NCBI RefSeq assembly: GCF_947499585.1
Contig: NZ_CANMOO010000004.1
Span: 124,001-188,000 of the forward strand
Direction: 5' to 3'
DNA length: 64,000 bases
Source: an uncultured Allomuricauda sp.
Lineage (GTDB): Bacteria; Bacteroidota; Bacteroidia; Flavobacteriales; Flavobacteriaceae
Below are positions 55,773-63,532 of this stretch, one piece after another. The notes beneath the pieces are model-generated. The model had not been told where the DNA came from and searched no databases. It was given only the letters and a program-made list of their open reading frames with translations. Numbering within the stretch: the first letter of the stretch is position 1; each line of letters opens with the position of its first letter. The position numbers were made by a program, and so were the translations under genes.

Positions 55773-56528
55773 ATGAGTAGATTAAAAGACAAAGTAGCAG
55801 TTGTTACTGGAGGTGCTAGAGACATAGGTAGGGAAATATCTGTTAAATTAGCAAAAGAAGGTGCCAAAGTAGTTGTAAACTACTTTAATTCTGAAGCCGG
55901 AGCTAATGAAACATTAGATATTATAAAATCTTTTGGAGGTGAAGCTATTGCGGTAAAGGCAGATGTTTCAAACCTTGATGATATCAAGGATTTAAAAGCG
56001 AAAACTACTCAAGCTTTTGGTAATACTATTGATATTTTGGTTAACAATGCCGGAGGTCTTTTTTCACGTAAAACCCTTCAAGAACTAGATGAATCATTCT
56101 ATAACTTAGTCATGAATGTTAATTTTAAGTCTACCGTTTTCGTAACCCAGGTATTTGAACCCTTAATGGGTAAAGGAGCTTCAATTATTAACCTTTCTTC
56201 GCAAGCCGCTAGAGATGGTGGTGGTGGTGGGTCTTCATTATACGCTTCTTCTAAAGGTGCCGTAACCACATTTACTAGAGCTATGTCAAAAGAACTTGGT
56301 CCTAAAGGAATTAGAGTTAATGCAATCTGTCCAGGTTTAATAGCAACGAAATTTCATGATGATTTTACTAAAGATGAAATACGTGTTAAAGTTGCGGCCG
56401 GGACACCTCTACGAAGAGAAGGTAATGCAGACGAAATTGCCGATTTGGTGGCGTACTTAGCTTCAGATGAGGCTTCATTCGTAACTGGGAATAATATTGA
56501 TATAAATGGTGGATTAGCCTTTAGTTAA
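55773..56528 (+). CDS. Second short-chain dehydrogenase
   Basis: 251 aa SDR with TGGARDIG at residues 12-19, NNAGG, and catalytic YASSK preceded by NLSSQAARDGGGGGSSL. It is clearly a different subgroup from its neighbour (about one third identical by eye). It could be the real DEH reductase, or act on a different sugar acid. The two SDRs probably form part of one transcript with the MFS gene. Confidence 0.87.
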   Translation: MSRLKDKVAVVTGGARDIGREISVKLAKEGAKVVVNYFNSEAGANETLDIIKSFGGEAIAVKADVSNLDDIKDLKAKTTQAFGNTIDILVNNAGGLFSRKTLQELDESFYNLVMNVNFKSTVFVTQVFEPLMGKGASIINLSSQAARDGGGGGSSLYASSKGAVTTFTRAMSKELGPKGIRVNAICPGLIATKFHDDFTKDEIRVKVAAGTPLRREGNADEIADLVAYLASDEASFVTGNNIDINGGLAFS

Positions 56529-56571
56529 CTTTTACAACAATAAAATCAATCAAATAAAATATATTAGTTAG

Positions 56572-57612
56572 ATGAAAAAAGTAGTAACATTTGGAGAGAT
56601 AATGTTGCGATTGGCACCTCCTGGATTTTTAAGGTTTTCCCAGACCAACAGTTTTGATGTTGTATATGGAGGGGGAGAGTCGAATGTCGCGGTGTCCCTT
56701 GCAAATTATGGTGTCCCTGTTGATTTTGTAACGCGTCTACCGGACAATGACATAGGGCAATGTGCATTGATGGAAATGCGCAAAAGAGGCGTTGGCACGG
56801 ACAAGATTGTATATGGAGGAGGCCGTTTGGGCATTTATTTTTTAGAGACTGGTGCTGTGAGCAGAGGAAGTAAGGTCGTTTATGACAGGGCACATTCTGC
56901 AATCGCGGAGATAGAAAAGGGAATGATTGATTGGGAGCATGTTTTTGAAGATGTGGAATGGTTCCATTGGACCGGGATTACACCCGCAATCTCCCAAGGA
57001 GCTGCTGATGTATGTTTGGAAGCTGTGCAAGCAGCCAGTAGGTTGGGAGTTACCATTTCAACAGATTTAAATTACCGGGCCAAATTGTGGAAATACGGGG
57101 GAGACCGTGAAGCCATAATGACAGAACTGACCTCTTATTGTGATATCGTTTTGGGCAATGAAGAAGATGCGGAGAAACATTTTGGGATAAAGCCTGAAGG
57201 ATTGGACATTACTACCCAAGGAGAACATGTAAAAGCTGAGGCGTTCCTCTCCGTTTGCAAACAGATGATGGAAAAGTTCCCAAGGGCCAAAAAGGTAATA
57301 ACTACCTTAAGGGGTTCCATATCAGCTTCTCATAACACATGGGCAGGGGTACTCTATGATGGAAAGACGATGTTCAAGTCCCCAGAATACCAGATTACAC
57401 ATATCGTGGACAGGGTTGGAGGGGGAGATTCCTTTATGGGCGGATTGATATATGGCTTGTTGAAATACCCTGAAGATGACCAAAACGCACTGAACTTTGC
57501 CGTGGCGGCCTCGTGCCTAAAGCATACCATAAAAGGCGATGCCAACTTGGCAACGGTCTCAGAAGTGGAAAAATTGATGAGCGGGGATGCGTCAGGAAGA
57601 GTAGCAAGATAA
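56572..57612 (+). CDS. kdgK: 2-keto-3-deoxygluconate kinase
   Basis: 346 aa PfkB-family sugar kinase. It makes KDPG from KDG and ATP. N-terminal VVTFGEIMLRLAPPG, the substrate-binding GGGESNVAVSLANYG, and the C-terminal DRVGGGDSFMGGLIYG with catalytic Asp (variant of DTxGAGD). The fit to uronate pathway kinases and the adjacent aldolase supports KDG as substrate. The kdgK-eda pair looks richer in G+C and in AGG/CCC/GGG codons than its AT-rich neighbours (judged by eye). Confidence 0.92.
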   Translation: MKKVVTFGEIMLRLAPPGFLRFSQTNSFDVVYGGGESNVAVSLANYGVPVDFVTRLPDNDIGQCALMEMRKRGVGTDKIVYGGGRLGIYFLETGAVSRGSKVVYDRAHSAIAEIEKGMIDWEHVFEDVEWFHWTGITPAISQGAADVCLEAVQAASRLGVTISTDLNYRAKLWKYGGDREAIMTELTSYCDIVLGNEEDAEKHFGIKPEGLDITTQGEHVKAEAFLSVCKQMMEKFPRAKKVITTLRGSISASHNTWAGVLYDGKTMFKSPEYQITHIVDRVGGGDSFMGGLIYGLLKYPEDDQNALNFAVAASCLKHTIKGDANLATVSEVEKLMSGDASGRVAR

Positions 57613-57620
57613 TAAGGACA

Positions 57621-58289
57621 ATGGCACAATATTCAAGAATAGAAGTAGTAAGGGTGATGCAAGAAACGGGCATGGTTCCTTTGTTTTATCACCCAGACAT
57701 TGAACTGGGCAAAAAAGTACTGAGAGCTTGTTATGATGGCGGGGCGCGACTCATGGAATTTACCGCAAGAGGTGATTTTGCTTTTGAGGTATTTTCAGAG
57801 TTGAACAAGTTCATCATAAAGGAACTCCCTGGGATGATTATGGGAGTGGGCTCCATTACGGATGCGGCCGCTGCTTCGATGTACATGCAGATGGGGGCGA
57901 ATTTTATTGTTACCCCGTCTTTAAGAGAAGACATAGCCATGGCCTGTAACAGAAGAAAAGTTCTATGGTCGCCTGGATGCGGCTCGTTGACCGAGATCAA
58001 TAGGGCAGAAGAGCTGGGCTGTGAAGTTGTAAAACTCTTCCCTGGATCTACCTATGGCCCCGGTTTTGTAAAAGCAATAAAAGGTCCACAGCCTTGGACC
58101 AGCATTATGCCTACGGGAGGCGTCAGTACGGAAGAGTCCAATCTAAAAGCATGGTTTGATGCTGGAGTGACCTGTGTGGGAATGGGTTCCAAACTGATTT
58201 CAAAAGAGATTTTGGAACAAAATGATTTTAACGGCCTTGAGCAGTTGGTTAAAAGTACTTTGACAACAATACAAAAGTTAAGAGCTTAA
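57621..58289 (+). CDS. eda: KDPG/KHG aldolase
   Basis: 222 aa class I aldolase, splits KDPG into pyruvate and glyceraldehyde-3-phosphate. Schiff-base Lys138 in EVVKLFPGS, the active-site Glu in ARLMEFTARGD, and CGSLTEINRAEELGCE and IMPTGGVSTEE phosphate-binding segments. The frame is open upstream to 57513 but that overlaps kdgK; ATG 57621 lies 9 bp after the kdgK stop. It completes the Entner-Doudoroff end of the pathway. Confidence 0.93.
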   Translation: MAQYSRIEVVRVMQETGMVPLFYHPDIELGKKVLRACYDGGARLMEFTARGDFAFEVFSELNKFIIKELPGMIMGVGSITDAAAASMYMQMGANFIVTPSLREDIAMACNRRKVLWSPGCGSLTEINRAEELGCEVVKLFPGSTYGPGFVKAIKGPQPWTSIMPTGGVSTEESNLKAWFDAGVTCVGMGSKLISKEILEQNDFNGLEQLVKSTLTTIQKLRA

Positions 58290-58336
58290 TTGTGTTCATA
58301 GATTTTTTCATCACTGTTTTTACCTAATGATCTAAT

Positions 58337-59602
58337 ATGGAGGTGAAAAAATCACTATTAAAGAAAATACTTGGTCTGATATTGGGTTTTGGGCCAGGTA
58401 TTTTTGCTATTGGCTATACAATAGGCACAGGAAGCGTGACTTCAATGATTGTTGCAGGAAGTACCTATGGCATGCAATTGTTATGGGTGTTACTGCTTAG
58501 TTGTTTTTTTTCTGGAGTATTAATGTATGCATATGGTAATTATGCCTTGATCTCTGGAGAAACAGCGCTGTATAGTTTTAAAAGGCACATTAAGGGAGGT
58601 AAACTTATAGCAATCCTCATTATTATAGGGATATCATTTGGTCAATGGAATTCCCTTATGGGCATTTTAGGTATTTCTGCCAATATTATTTTTGAAATAT
58701 TTGCTATTTATTTTCCAGACCTTCGAGCATCAGAATATGAGATTGTTCTGTTGATTGCAATTGTTGTAATAGTGATAATGTATGGTTTGCTGTTGATAGG
58801 AAAGTACACCTTCTTTGAAAAGATATTAGTGATTTTTGTCTCCATTATGGGATTATCTTTTCTAATCTCACTTTTTATGGTATATCCATTACCAATGGAA
58901 GTCGCTAAAGGATTGATTCCTTCAATTCCTAATGTAAAAGGAGGCAAAATGCTTGTTGCCGCCTTTGTTGGCACTACCATGGCTGCGGCTACGTTCTTGT
59001 CCAGACCGCTCTTTGTAAAAGGGAAGGGTTGGGATATGACCAATAGAGGGCAACAGAAAAGAGATGCGATTTTAGCAGCTATTTTGGTCTTTGTTATAAG
59101 TGCCTCTATCATGGCAGTGGCAAGTGGAGCGTTGTTCCATCAAGGAAAACCTGTAACCCATGTTTTAGATATGGTTACGACTTTAGAACCTGTGGCGGGT
59201 AAGTTTGCACTGACCCTGTTTTTCTTTGGAACGCTTAGTGCAGGGCTTTCTTCAATTTTCCCATGCTTGTTGATTGCGCCTATATTGTTGGCAGATTATC
59301 AATCGGGAAAATTAGATACCAATTCCAAACAATTTCGGATAATTACGGCCATTGCATGTCTGTTCGCTTTAATTGTGCCCATCTTTGGTGCCAATCCAAT
59401 TGAGATGCAAATTGTATCTCAAGTATTTAATGTGTTTGTCTTACCGCTTGTAATTATTGGAATTCTTCTTCTTATCAACAATAAAGAAATAATGAAAGAG
59501 CATCATACTAGCAAATGGATCAATATGATTTTGATACTTTCATTGATATTCGCCTGTCTTATTTCCTACAACGGTATATCAGCATTATTGAATTACTTTT
59601 AG
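58337..59602 (+). CDS. NRAMP-fold membrane transporter lacking metal motifs
   Basis: 421 aa, about 11 membrane helices, NRAMP/Slc11 fold by overall pattern (GFGPGIFAIGYTIGTGSVTSMIVAGSTYGMQLLW). In true NRAMP carriers helix 1 has DPGN and helix 6 has MPH; here these are GTGS and GTTMAAATF, so the Mn/Fe-binding Asp, Asn, Met and His are missing. A substrate other than a transition metal is likely. It follows eda by 47 bp and precedes an aldehyde dehydrogenase, so a sugar-acid-related substrate is possible. Confidence 0.8.
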   Translation: MEVKKSLLKKILGLILGFGPGIFAIGYTIGTGSVTSMIVAGSTYGMQLLWVLLLSCFFSGVLMYAYGNYALISGETALYSFKRHIKGGKLIAILIIIGISFGQWNSLMGILGISANIIFEIFAIYFPDLRASEYEIVLLIAIVVIVIMYGLLLIGKYTFFEKILVIFVSIMGLSFLISLFMVYPLPMEVAKGLIPSIPNVKGGKMLVAAFVGTTMAAATFLSRPLFVKGKGWDMTNRGQQKRDAILAAILVFVISASIMAVASGALFHQGKPVTHVLDMVTTLEPVAGKFALTLFFFGTLSAGLSSIFPCLLIAPILLADYQSGKLDTNSKQFRIITAIACLFALIVPIFGANPIEMQIVSQVFNVFVLPLVIIGILLLINNKEIMKEHHTSKWINMILILSLIFACLISYNGISALLNYF

Positions 59603-59659
59603 TATAGATTTTATTTAAAGCATTACTTTTAAAAATTTAAACTTATTGCTTTAAATATT

Positions 59660-61243
59660 ATGAAGACAAGTGGGGAAAATATTTTAGGATACAATTTTTC
59701 ATCCTCAGGGGAAACTGTTTTTTTTGCAAAAAACCCAGCAACAGGAAATCAATTAGAAACTCCTTACCATGAAGCTACTCTTACAGAGATAAACCAAGCA
59801 ATAACGCTTGCGGAAAATGCTTTTACCTTATACCGAGAAAAGACTGGAGAAGAAAAAGCTTTGTTTTTGGAAACAATAGCTGAAGAATTACTTCAAATAG
59901 AAGAAGAGCTAGTTGCTTTCTGCAGTCAAGAAACAGGATTGCCTGTAGGAAGATTGAAAGGTGAGCTGGGCAGAACCATAGGGCAATTAAAGCTGTTCGC
60001 TTCCCTTTTAAGGGATGGATCATGGGTGGATGCAAGAGTTGATGAAGCCGACCCCAACAGAACTCCCTTTCCAAAACCAGATATAAGACAAATGCAAATA
60101 GCCTTAGGCCCTGTTGGAGTTTTTGGAGCAAGCAATTTTCCATTGGCTTTTTCTGTGGCCGGTGGTGATACGGCATCAGCTTTAGCGGCAGGCTGTACCA
60201 TCGTTGTAAAAGCGCATCCTGCGCATCCCGGTACTTCAGAATTGGTTGGCAAAGCCATTGTTTCAGCTGCAAAACGCTGTGATATGCCGGATGGAGTGTT
60301 TTCATTGGTTCAAGGTGCTTCTATTGGAGTGGGGCAAGCAGTTGTTCGCCATCCACTTATAAAAGCCATTGGGTTTACAGGTTCATTTAGAGGAGGTAAG
60401 GCTTTATTTGATGAAGCTGCAAAACGAGAAGAACCGATACCTGTATATGCGGAAATGGGAAGTGCTAACCCAGTTTTTGTGCTTCCAGGTATTTTAAAGG
60501 AAAATCATCAAACTTTGGCAGAAGGCTTGTCAAATTCAGTTCAACTGGGTGCAGGTCAATTTTGTACAAACCCGGGAATCACTGTTTTGCCAAAAACAAA
60601 GGAGAGTAAAGTTTTTGAAGACGTACTAAAAAATAGCGTTCAGGTTTCGGAATCTGCTACTATGCTTACGGAAGCAATTCAAAAAGGGTATAACCTTGGA
60701 CTTGAAAAATTGAAAGTAAAAAAAGAAGTAGAATCCATTTCAACAGGAAAAAAGACTGAAGGACATTCTCAAGGTGTCGCCGAGGTTCTTTCCGTATCTG
60801 CAAGTGATTTTTTATCCGATAAAGAACTGGAAGAAGAAGTTTTTGGACCGTCAACACTTTTGGTGAGGACAGAGGATAAAAACGAAATCATGGACATCGC
60901 CAAAAATTTAAATGGGCATCTTACCGCTACCGTTCATGGTACCGAGGAAGATTTATATGAATATGCAGATTTGTTGAAGGTATTGGAACGTAAAGTGGGC
61001 AGGTTGCTGATTAACGGATTTCCTACCGGAGTAGAGGTGTGCCATAGCATGGTGCATGGGGGACCTTTTCCGGCTACCACCGATGCAAGGATGACATCTG
61101 TGGGAACTGCTGCAATCACCAGATTTACAAGACCGATGTGCTATCAAAACTATCCAGATTCACTGCTTCCAGATGAGTTGAAAACTGAAAACCCTTTGAG
61201 CATTTTAAGAATGGAAAATGGGAAATATGTACTTCCTAATTGA
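59660..61243 (+). CDS. NADP+-dependent 2-oxoglutarate semialdehyde-type dehydrogenase
   Basis: 527 aa aldehyde dehydrogenase. Catalytic Cys302 in GAGQFCTNPG, the Glu in YAEMGSANPVFVL, cofactor GFTGSFRGGKALF, and the VFGASNFPLAFSVAGGDTASALAAGCTIVVKAHPAHPGTS start of the NADP-type group. Its closest known relatives oxidise 2,5-dioxopentanoate to 2-oxoglutarate in sugar-acid and hydroxyproline breakdown. This step is not part of the DEH-KDG-KDPG route. It ends the plus-strand run. Confidence 0.87.
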   Translation: MKTSGENILGYNFSSSGETVFFAKNPATGNQLETPYHEATLTEINQAITLAENAFTLYREKTGEEKALFLETIAEELLQIEEELVAFCSQETGLPVGRLKGELGRTIGQLKLFASLLRDGSWVDARVDEADPNRTPFPKPDIRQMQIALGPVGVFGASNFPLAFSVAGGDTASALAAGCTIVVKAHPAHPGTSELVGKAIVSAAKRCDMPDGVFSLVQGASIGVGQAVVRHPLIKAIGFTGSFRGGKALFDEAAKREEPIPVYAEMGSANPVFVLPGILKENHQTLAEGLSNSVQLGAGQFCTNPGITVLPKTKESKVFEDVLKNSVQVSESATMLTEAIQKGYNLGLEKLKVKKEVESISTGKKTEGHSQGVAEVLSVSASDFLSDKELEEEVFGPSTLLVRTEDKNEIMDIAKNLNGHLTATVHGTEEDLYEYADLLKVLERKVGRLLINGFPTGVEVCHSMVHGGPFPATTDARMTSVGTAAITRFTRPMCYQNYPDSLLPDELKTENPLSILRMENGKYVLPN

Positions 61244-61307
61244 AATTAGGGTCAATATATTTTGACTCCATATTAGAGCACGCGGTGATTAGCCATTTTT
61301 GAAACCT

Positions 61308-62195
61308 TTATCTTTTCTTTAGATGCAGTATAAAAATTGCATTAAATCCAAAGAAAAGATTGCCATCTCTCGTATTAAAATTGTTTCGAGTTTGCGTAAT
61401 AAAGGCATCTTCTGCAATGTTTGGCGCATTGGAAAGATGAAATTGAAGCATTAGATCTGTTAACTCCCAGTTTACACCTATTGCAAAGGGGTCAAAAGTA
61501 TTTACAGACTCTAATGGATTGGCCAAATAATAGTATTCTGTTGATATTGATAAATGACCACCTATTTTATACCTACCACCAATGCCTAGAGCAAAATGAT
61601 CAGTAGGGTCATCCATATTTCTGGAAGAATTTCTATGAATAAAGGTTGGAGAAGCTTGTAATGAAAAATTTCGCGTAAATTTTCTTGCAATCAAAACTTG
61701 GGAGGTAAAGGATAACTTATCAGAAAAACCATTGCTTGCATTTATACTTCTATTGGGGTTTGTTCTAAGACTAGCATTTTGAGCAAGCGTTATTGTAAAA
61801 GGAGAGCCTTTGCCGTTACTAACTTGCTGCACAAGCTTGTATTTAAAATAGGTGTCAAAAATCCCATCAAACGTGGTAATGCCACTGCCAAATGTAAGCC
61901 TATCTGAAAAGGCATAAGACGCACCAAACCTGGTACTGATTCTATCAGCTAAAAAACCTTGAGTCCTTTGAGGGATGTTCCAAAACCTTGAATTGGCAGA
62001 AATTTCCATGATTCCCTTTTTTCTTGTTTCAATGGAATGACCCAACGCTATCCTGGTAGTTTTAAAAGTGGCTTCTGTAAATTGTTTGCTGTCTGGAAAC
62101 TCTTTTTCTAATGACTGCAATAAATCTTGCGCCATTAGAAGGTTAAGCATAGCCGAACACAAAAAAAGAAAAACAAAGGAAATTTTAGTTCTCAT
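61308..62195 (-). CDS. DUF5777-like outer-membrane beta-barrel protein
   Basis: 295 aa from ATG 62195. Signal peptide (FVFLFLCSAMLNLLMAQD), then repeated beta-strand pattern (RFGASYAFSDRLTFGSGITTFDG, FSDKLSFTSQVLIARKF, HLSISTEYYYLANP, LFFGFNAIFILHLKKR). It fits DUF5777-type barrels in Bacteroidota. It overlaps the YceI gene by 11 bp, forming one minus-strand operon with YceI and the OB-fold protein. Function unknown. Confidence 0.75.
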   Translation of the reverse strand: MRTKISFVFLFLCSAMLNLLMAQDLLQSLEKEFPDSKQFTEATFKTTRIALGHSIETRKKGIMEISANSRFWNIPQRTQGFLADRISTRFGASYAFSDRLTFGSGITTFDGIFDTYFKYKLVQQVSNGKGSPFTITLAQNASLRTNPNRSINASNGFSDKLSFTSQVLIARKFTRNFSLQASPTFIHRNSSRNMDDPTDHFALGIGGRYKIGGHLSISTEYYYLANPLESVNTFDPFAIGVNWELTDLMLQFHLSNAPNIAEDAFITQTRNNFNTRDGNLFFGFNAIFILHLKKR

Positions 62196-62733
62196 AAGGC
62201 TGATATTCAAATCTAAATTTTACTTGTATCGTTTTTGCAATATTTCCTGCCACAATGGGAGGTATTTTAATCTTAAAATCTGCTACGGTCAGATTTAGAT
62301 TTCCTGATAAAACCAGGACATTATTTATATACTCAATCTGAGTTTTTATCTCAACTTCTTTGGTAACACCATGAATTGTTATTTTCCCCTTTACCAATTT
62401 GGTTTGTAAAGGAGGTAAACTTGTATCAAAATCCTGTATTTCCCCCTCAAAAGTAGCTTTGGGATAAATGTCAGATTCAATATAGCTTTCATTAAAATGT
62501 TCTTGCATTAGAGCTTTCCTAAAAACAAATGTGCGCATCAGCATACTAATGGCCACTTCTTTGCTGGATAAGTCTACTATGCTTAAAACCTGATTGTTGC
62601 TGGCTTCAATATCTTCAACAGAAGTATATGAAAAAAAAGTTATTTGCCCTTGTTTGGTGATTACACGATTTGCTTTTTGTCCAAAACAAACCTGCGAAAC
62701 AAGTATTATGGCAAATAGGGTTAGTTTATTCAT
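62185..62733 (-). CDS. YceI-family exported protein
   Basis: 182 aa. Signal peptide (LTLFAIILVSQVCFGQ), then the lipocalin-like YceI fold (GQITFFSYTSVEDIEASNNQVLSIVDLSSKEVAISMLMRTF, FNESYIESDIYPKATFEGEI, KGKITIHGVTKEVEI, GNLNLTVADFKI). YceI proteins bind isoprenoid or other lipids in the periplasm. It overlaps its neighbours on both sides, so is co-translated. Confidence 0.88.
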   Translation of the reverse strand: MNKLTLFAIILVSQVCFGQKANRVITKQGQITFFSYTSVEDIEASNNQVLSIVDLSSKEVAISMLMRTFVFRKALMQEHFNESYIESDIYPKATFEGEIQDFDTSLPPLQTKLVKGKITIHGVTKEVEIKTQIEYINNVLVLSGNLNLTVADFKIKIPPIVAGNIAKTIQVKFRFEYQPYEN

Positions 62734-63163
62734 TGGTTTGGTTTAATAATACACAGTTCAGCAATATAGCGTCCATCAAAAAACCCTTACATATGCCTTT
62801 AAGAACTACGGTATCTCCTTTGGTCAGCGTTTTTATTTGTTCAATTTGATTTTCTTTCATATCGCACATAATACACATATACTCTTCACCACCTTGCAAT
62901 AATACAGTATATCTATTATTAAAGAAAGTAACCTCTTTGACGATACCTTCAACTTCTATTATTTTTTCGACAAAAGTTTTGTTGGCGAGTGTTTCATCAG
63001 ATATAAATGAAGCTAATAAATCTGTTGAATTAATCCTTATCTCCGTTTCTGCGGTAATGGAGTTTTGGTTAGGTTCTTCATTGAATTTTACTAGAATATA
63101 GTAGACAAGGCCTAAACAAAAGGATGCTAAAAACGTTATGAAGATTTTCTTTTTTACAGTCAT
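62726..63163 (-). CDS. Membrane-anchored OB-fold (tRNA_anti-like) protein
   Basis: 145 aa. An N-terminal membrane anchor (KIFITFLASFCLGLVYYILV) is followed by an OB-fold of the tRNA_anti-like type (LANKTFVEKIIEVEGIVKEVTFFNNRYTVLLQGGEEYMCIMCDMKENQ..LTKGDTVVLKGICKGFLMDAILLNC). Cys residues in the last half (CIMCD, CKGF, LNCV) stand out. Such proteins occur in YceI-DUF5777 operons in the phylum. No function known. Confidence 0.7.
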   Translation of the reverse strand: MTVKKKIFITFLASFCLGLVYYILVKFNEEPNQNSITAETEIRINSTDLLASFISDETLANKTFVEKIIEVEGIVKEVTFFNNRYTVLLQGGEEYMCIMCDMKENQIEQIKTLTKGDTVVLKGICKGFLMDAILLNCVLLNQTNE

Positions 63164-63232
63164 TGCTTACTGTATCTAGATTAATGATAACCTATTTTTA
63201 TTTTAAGTGGTTGTGTTTTATTGGGCAAAGTA

Positions 63233-63284
63233 TAAAAATAACCCATAGGAGCAATACTCGGGGAATTCCGAACTCCTATGGGTT
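63233..63284 (-). terminator. Terminator of the tiny-lipoprotein operon (minus strand)
   Basis: Perfect 12-bp stem (plus strand AACCCATAGGAG at 63240-63251, CTCCTATGGGTT at 63273-63284) with a 21-nt loop that can fold further. A T-run follows on the minus strand. Confidence 0.8.
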
Positions 63285-63311
63285 GTCAACAACTAAACTG
63301 GAAAATCGATT

Positions 63312-63488
63312 TTAGACATAGCAATCTATTTCCCCCGAATCAATCGTAGCCAAATCATTGTAACCATCAGCCTTTATTAGGCCTCCGTATGAGCTGTCAT
63401 CATCGTCATCACAACTTATATTCATTACAAGGATTAGGACTATAAGGACTTTCACAGTTATAGTTGCAATTAGTTTTAAGTTTTTCAT
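63312..63488 (-). CDS. Tiny lipoprotein with poly-Asp after the lipid Cys
   Basis: 58 aa, too short for usual ORF cut-offs. It begins MKNLKLIATITVKV, has a hydrophobic segment (LIVLILVMNIS) and lipobox NISC (Cys26), then five Asp residues and a short, Gly/Asp-rich tail ending IDCYV. The acid run right after Cys resembles the surface-export signal of flavobacterial lipoproteins. It lies 44 bp past the lamin-tail-like gene on the same strand and just before a strong terminator. Function unknown. Confidence 0.6.
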   Translation of the reverse strand: MKNLKLIATITVKVLIVLILVMNISCDDDDDSSYGGLIKADGYNDLATIDSGEIDCYV

Positions 63489-63532
63489 GGGTTGATTTTT
63501 AGATATTAATTAATTATTTGGTGAAGTATTTA

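Noticed and set aside
57513..57620. N-terminal extension of the KDPG aldolase
   Set aside because: It overlaps kdgK coding sequence in another frame; ATG 57621 matches the family start.
59823..60305. 160-codon minus-strand open frame inside the aldehyde dehydrogenase
   Set aside because: It is a mirror of the dehydrogenase codons, leucine/histidine-rich, with no start context or conserved motif.
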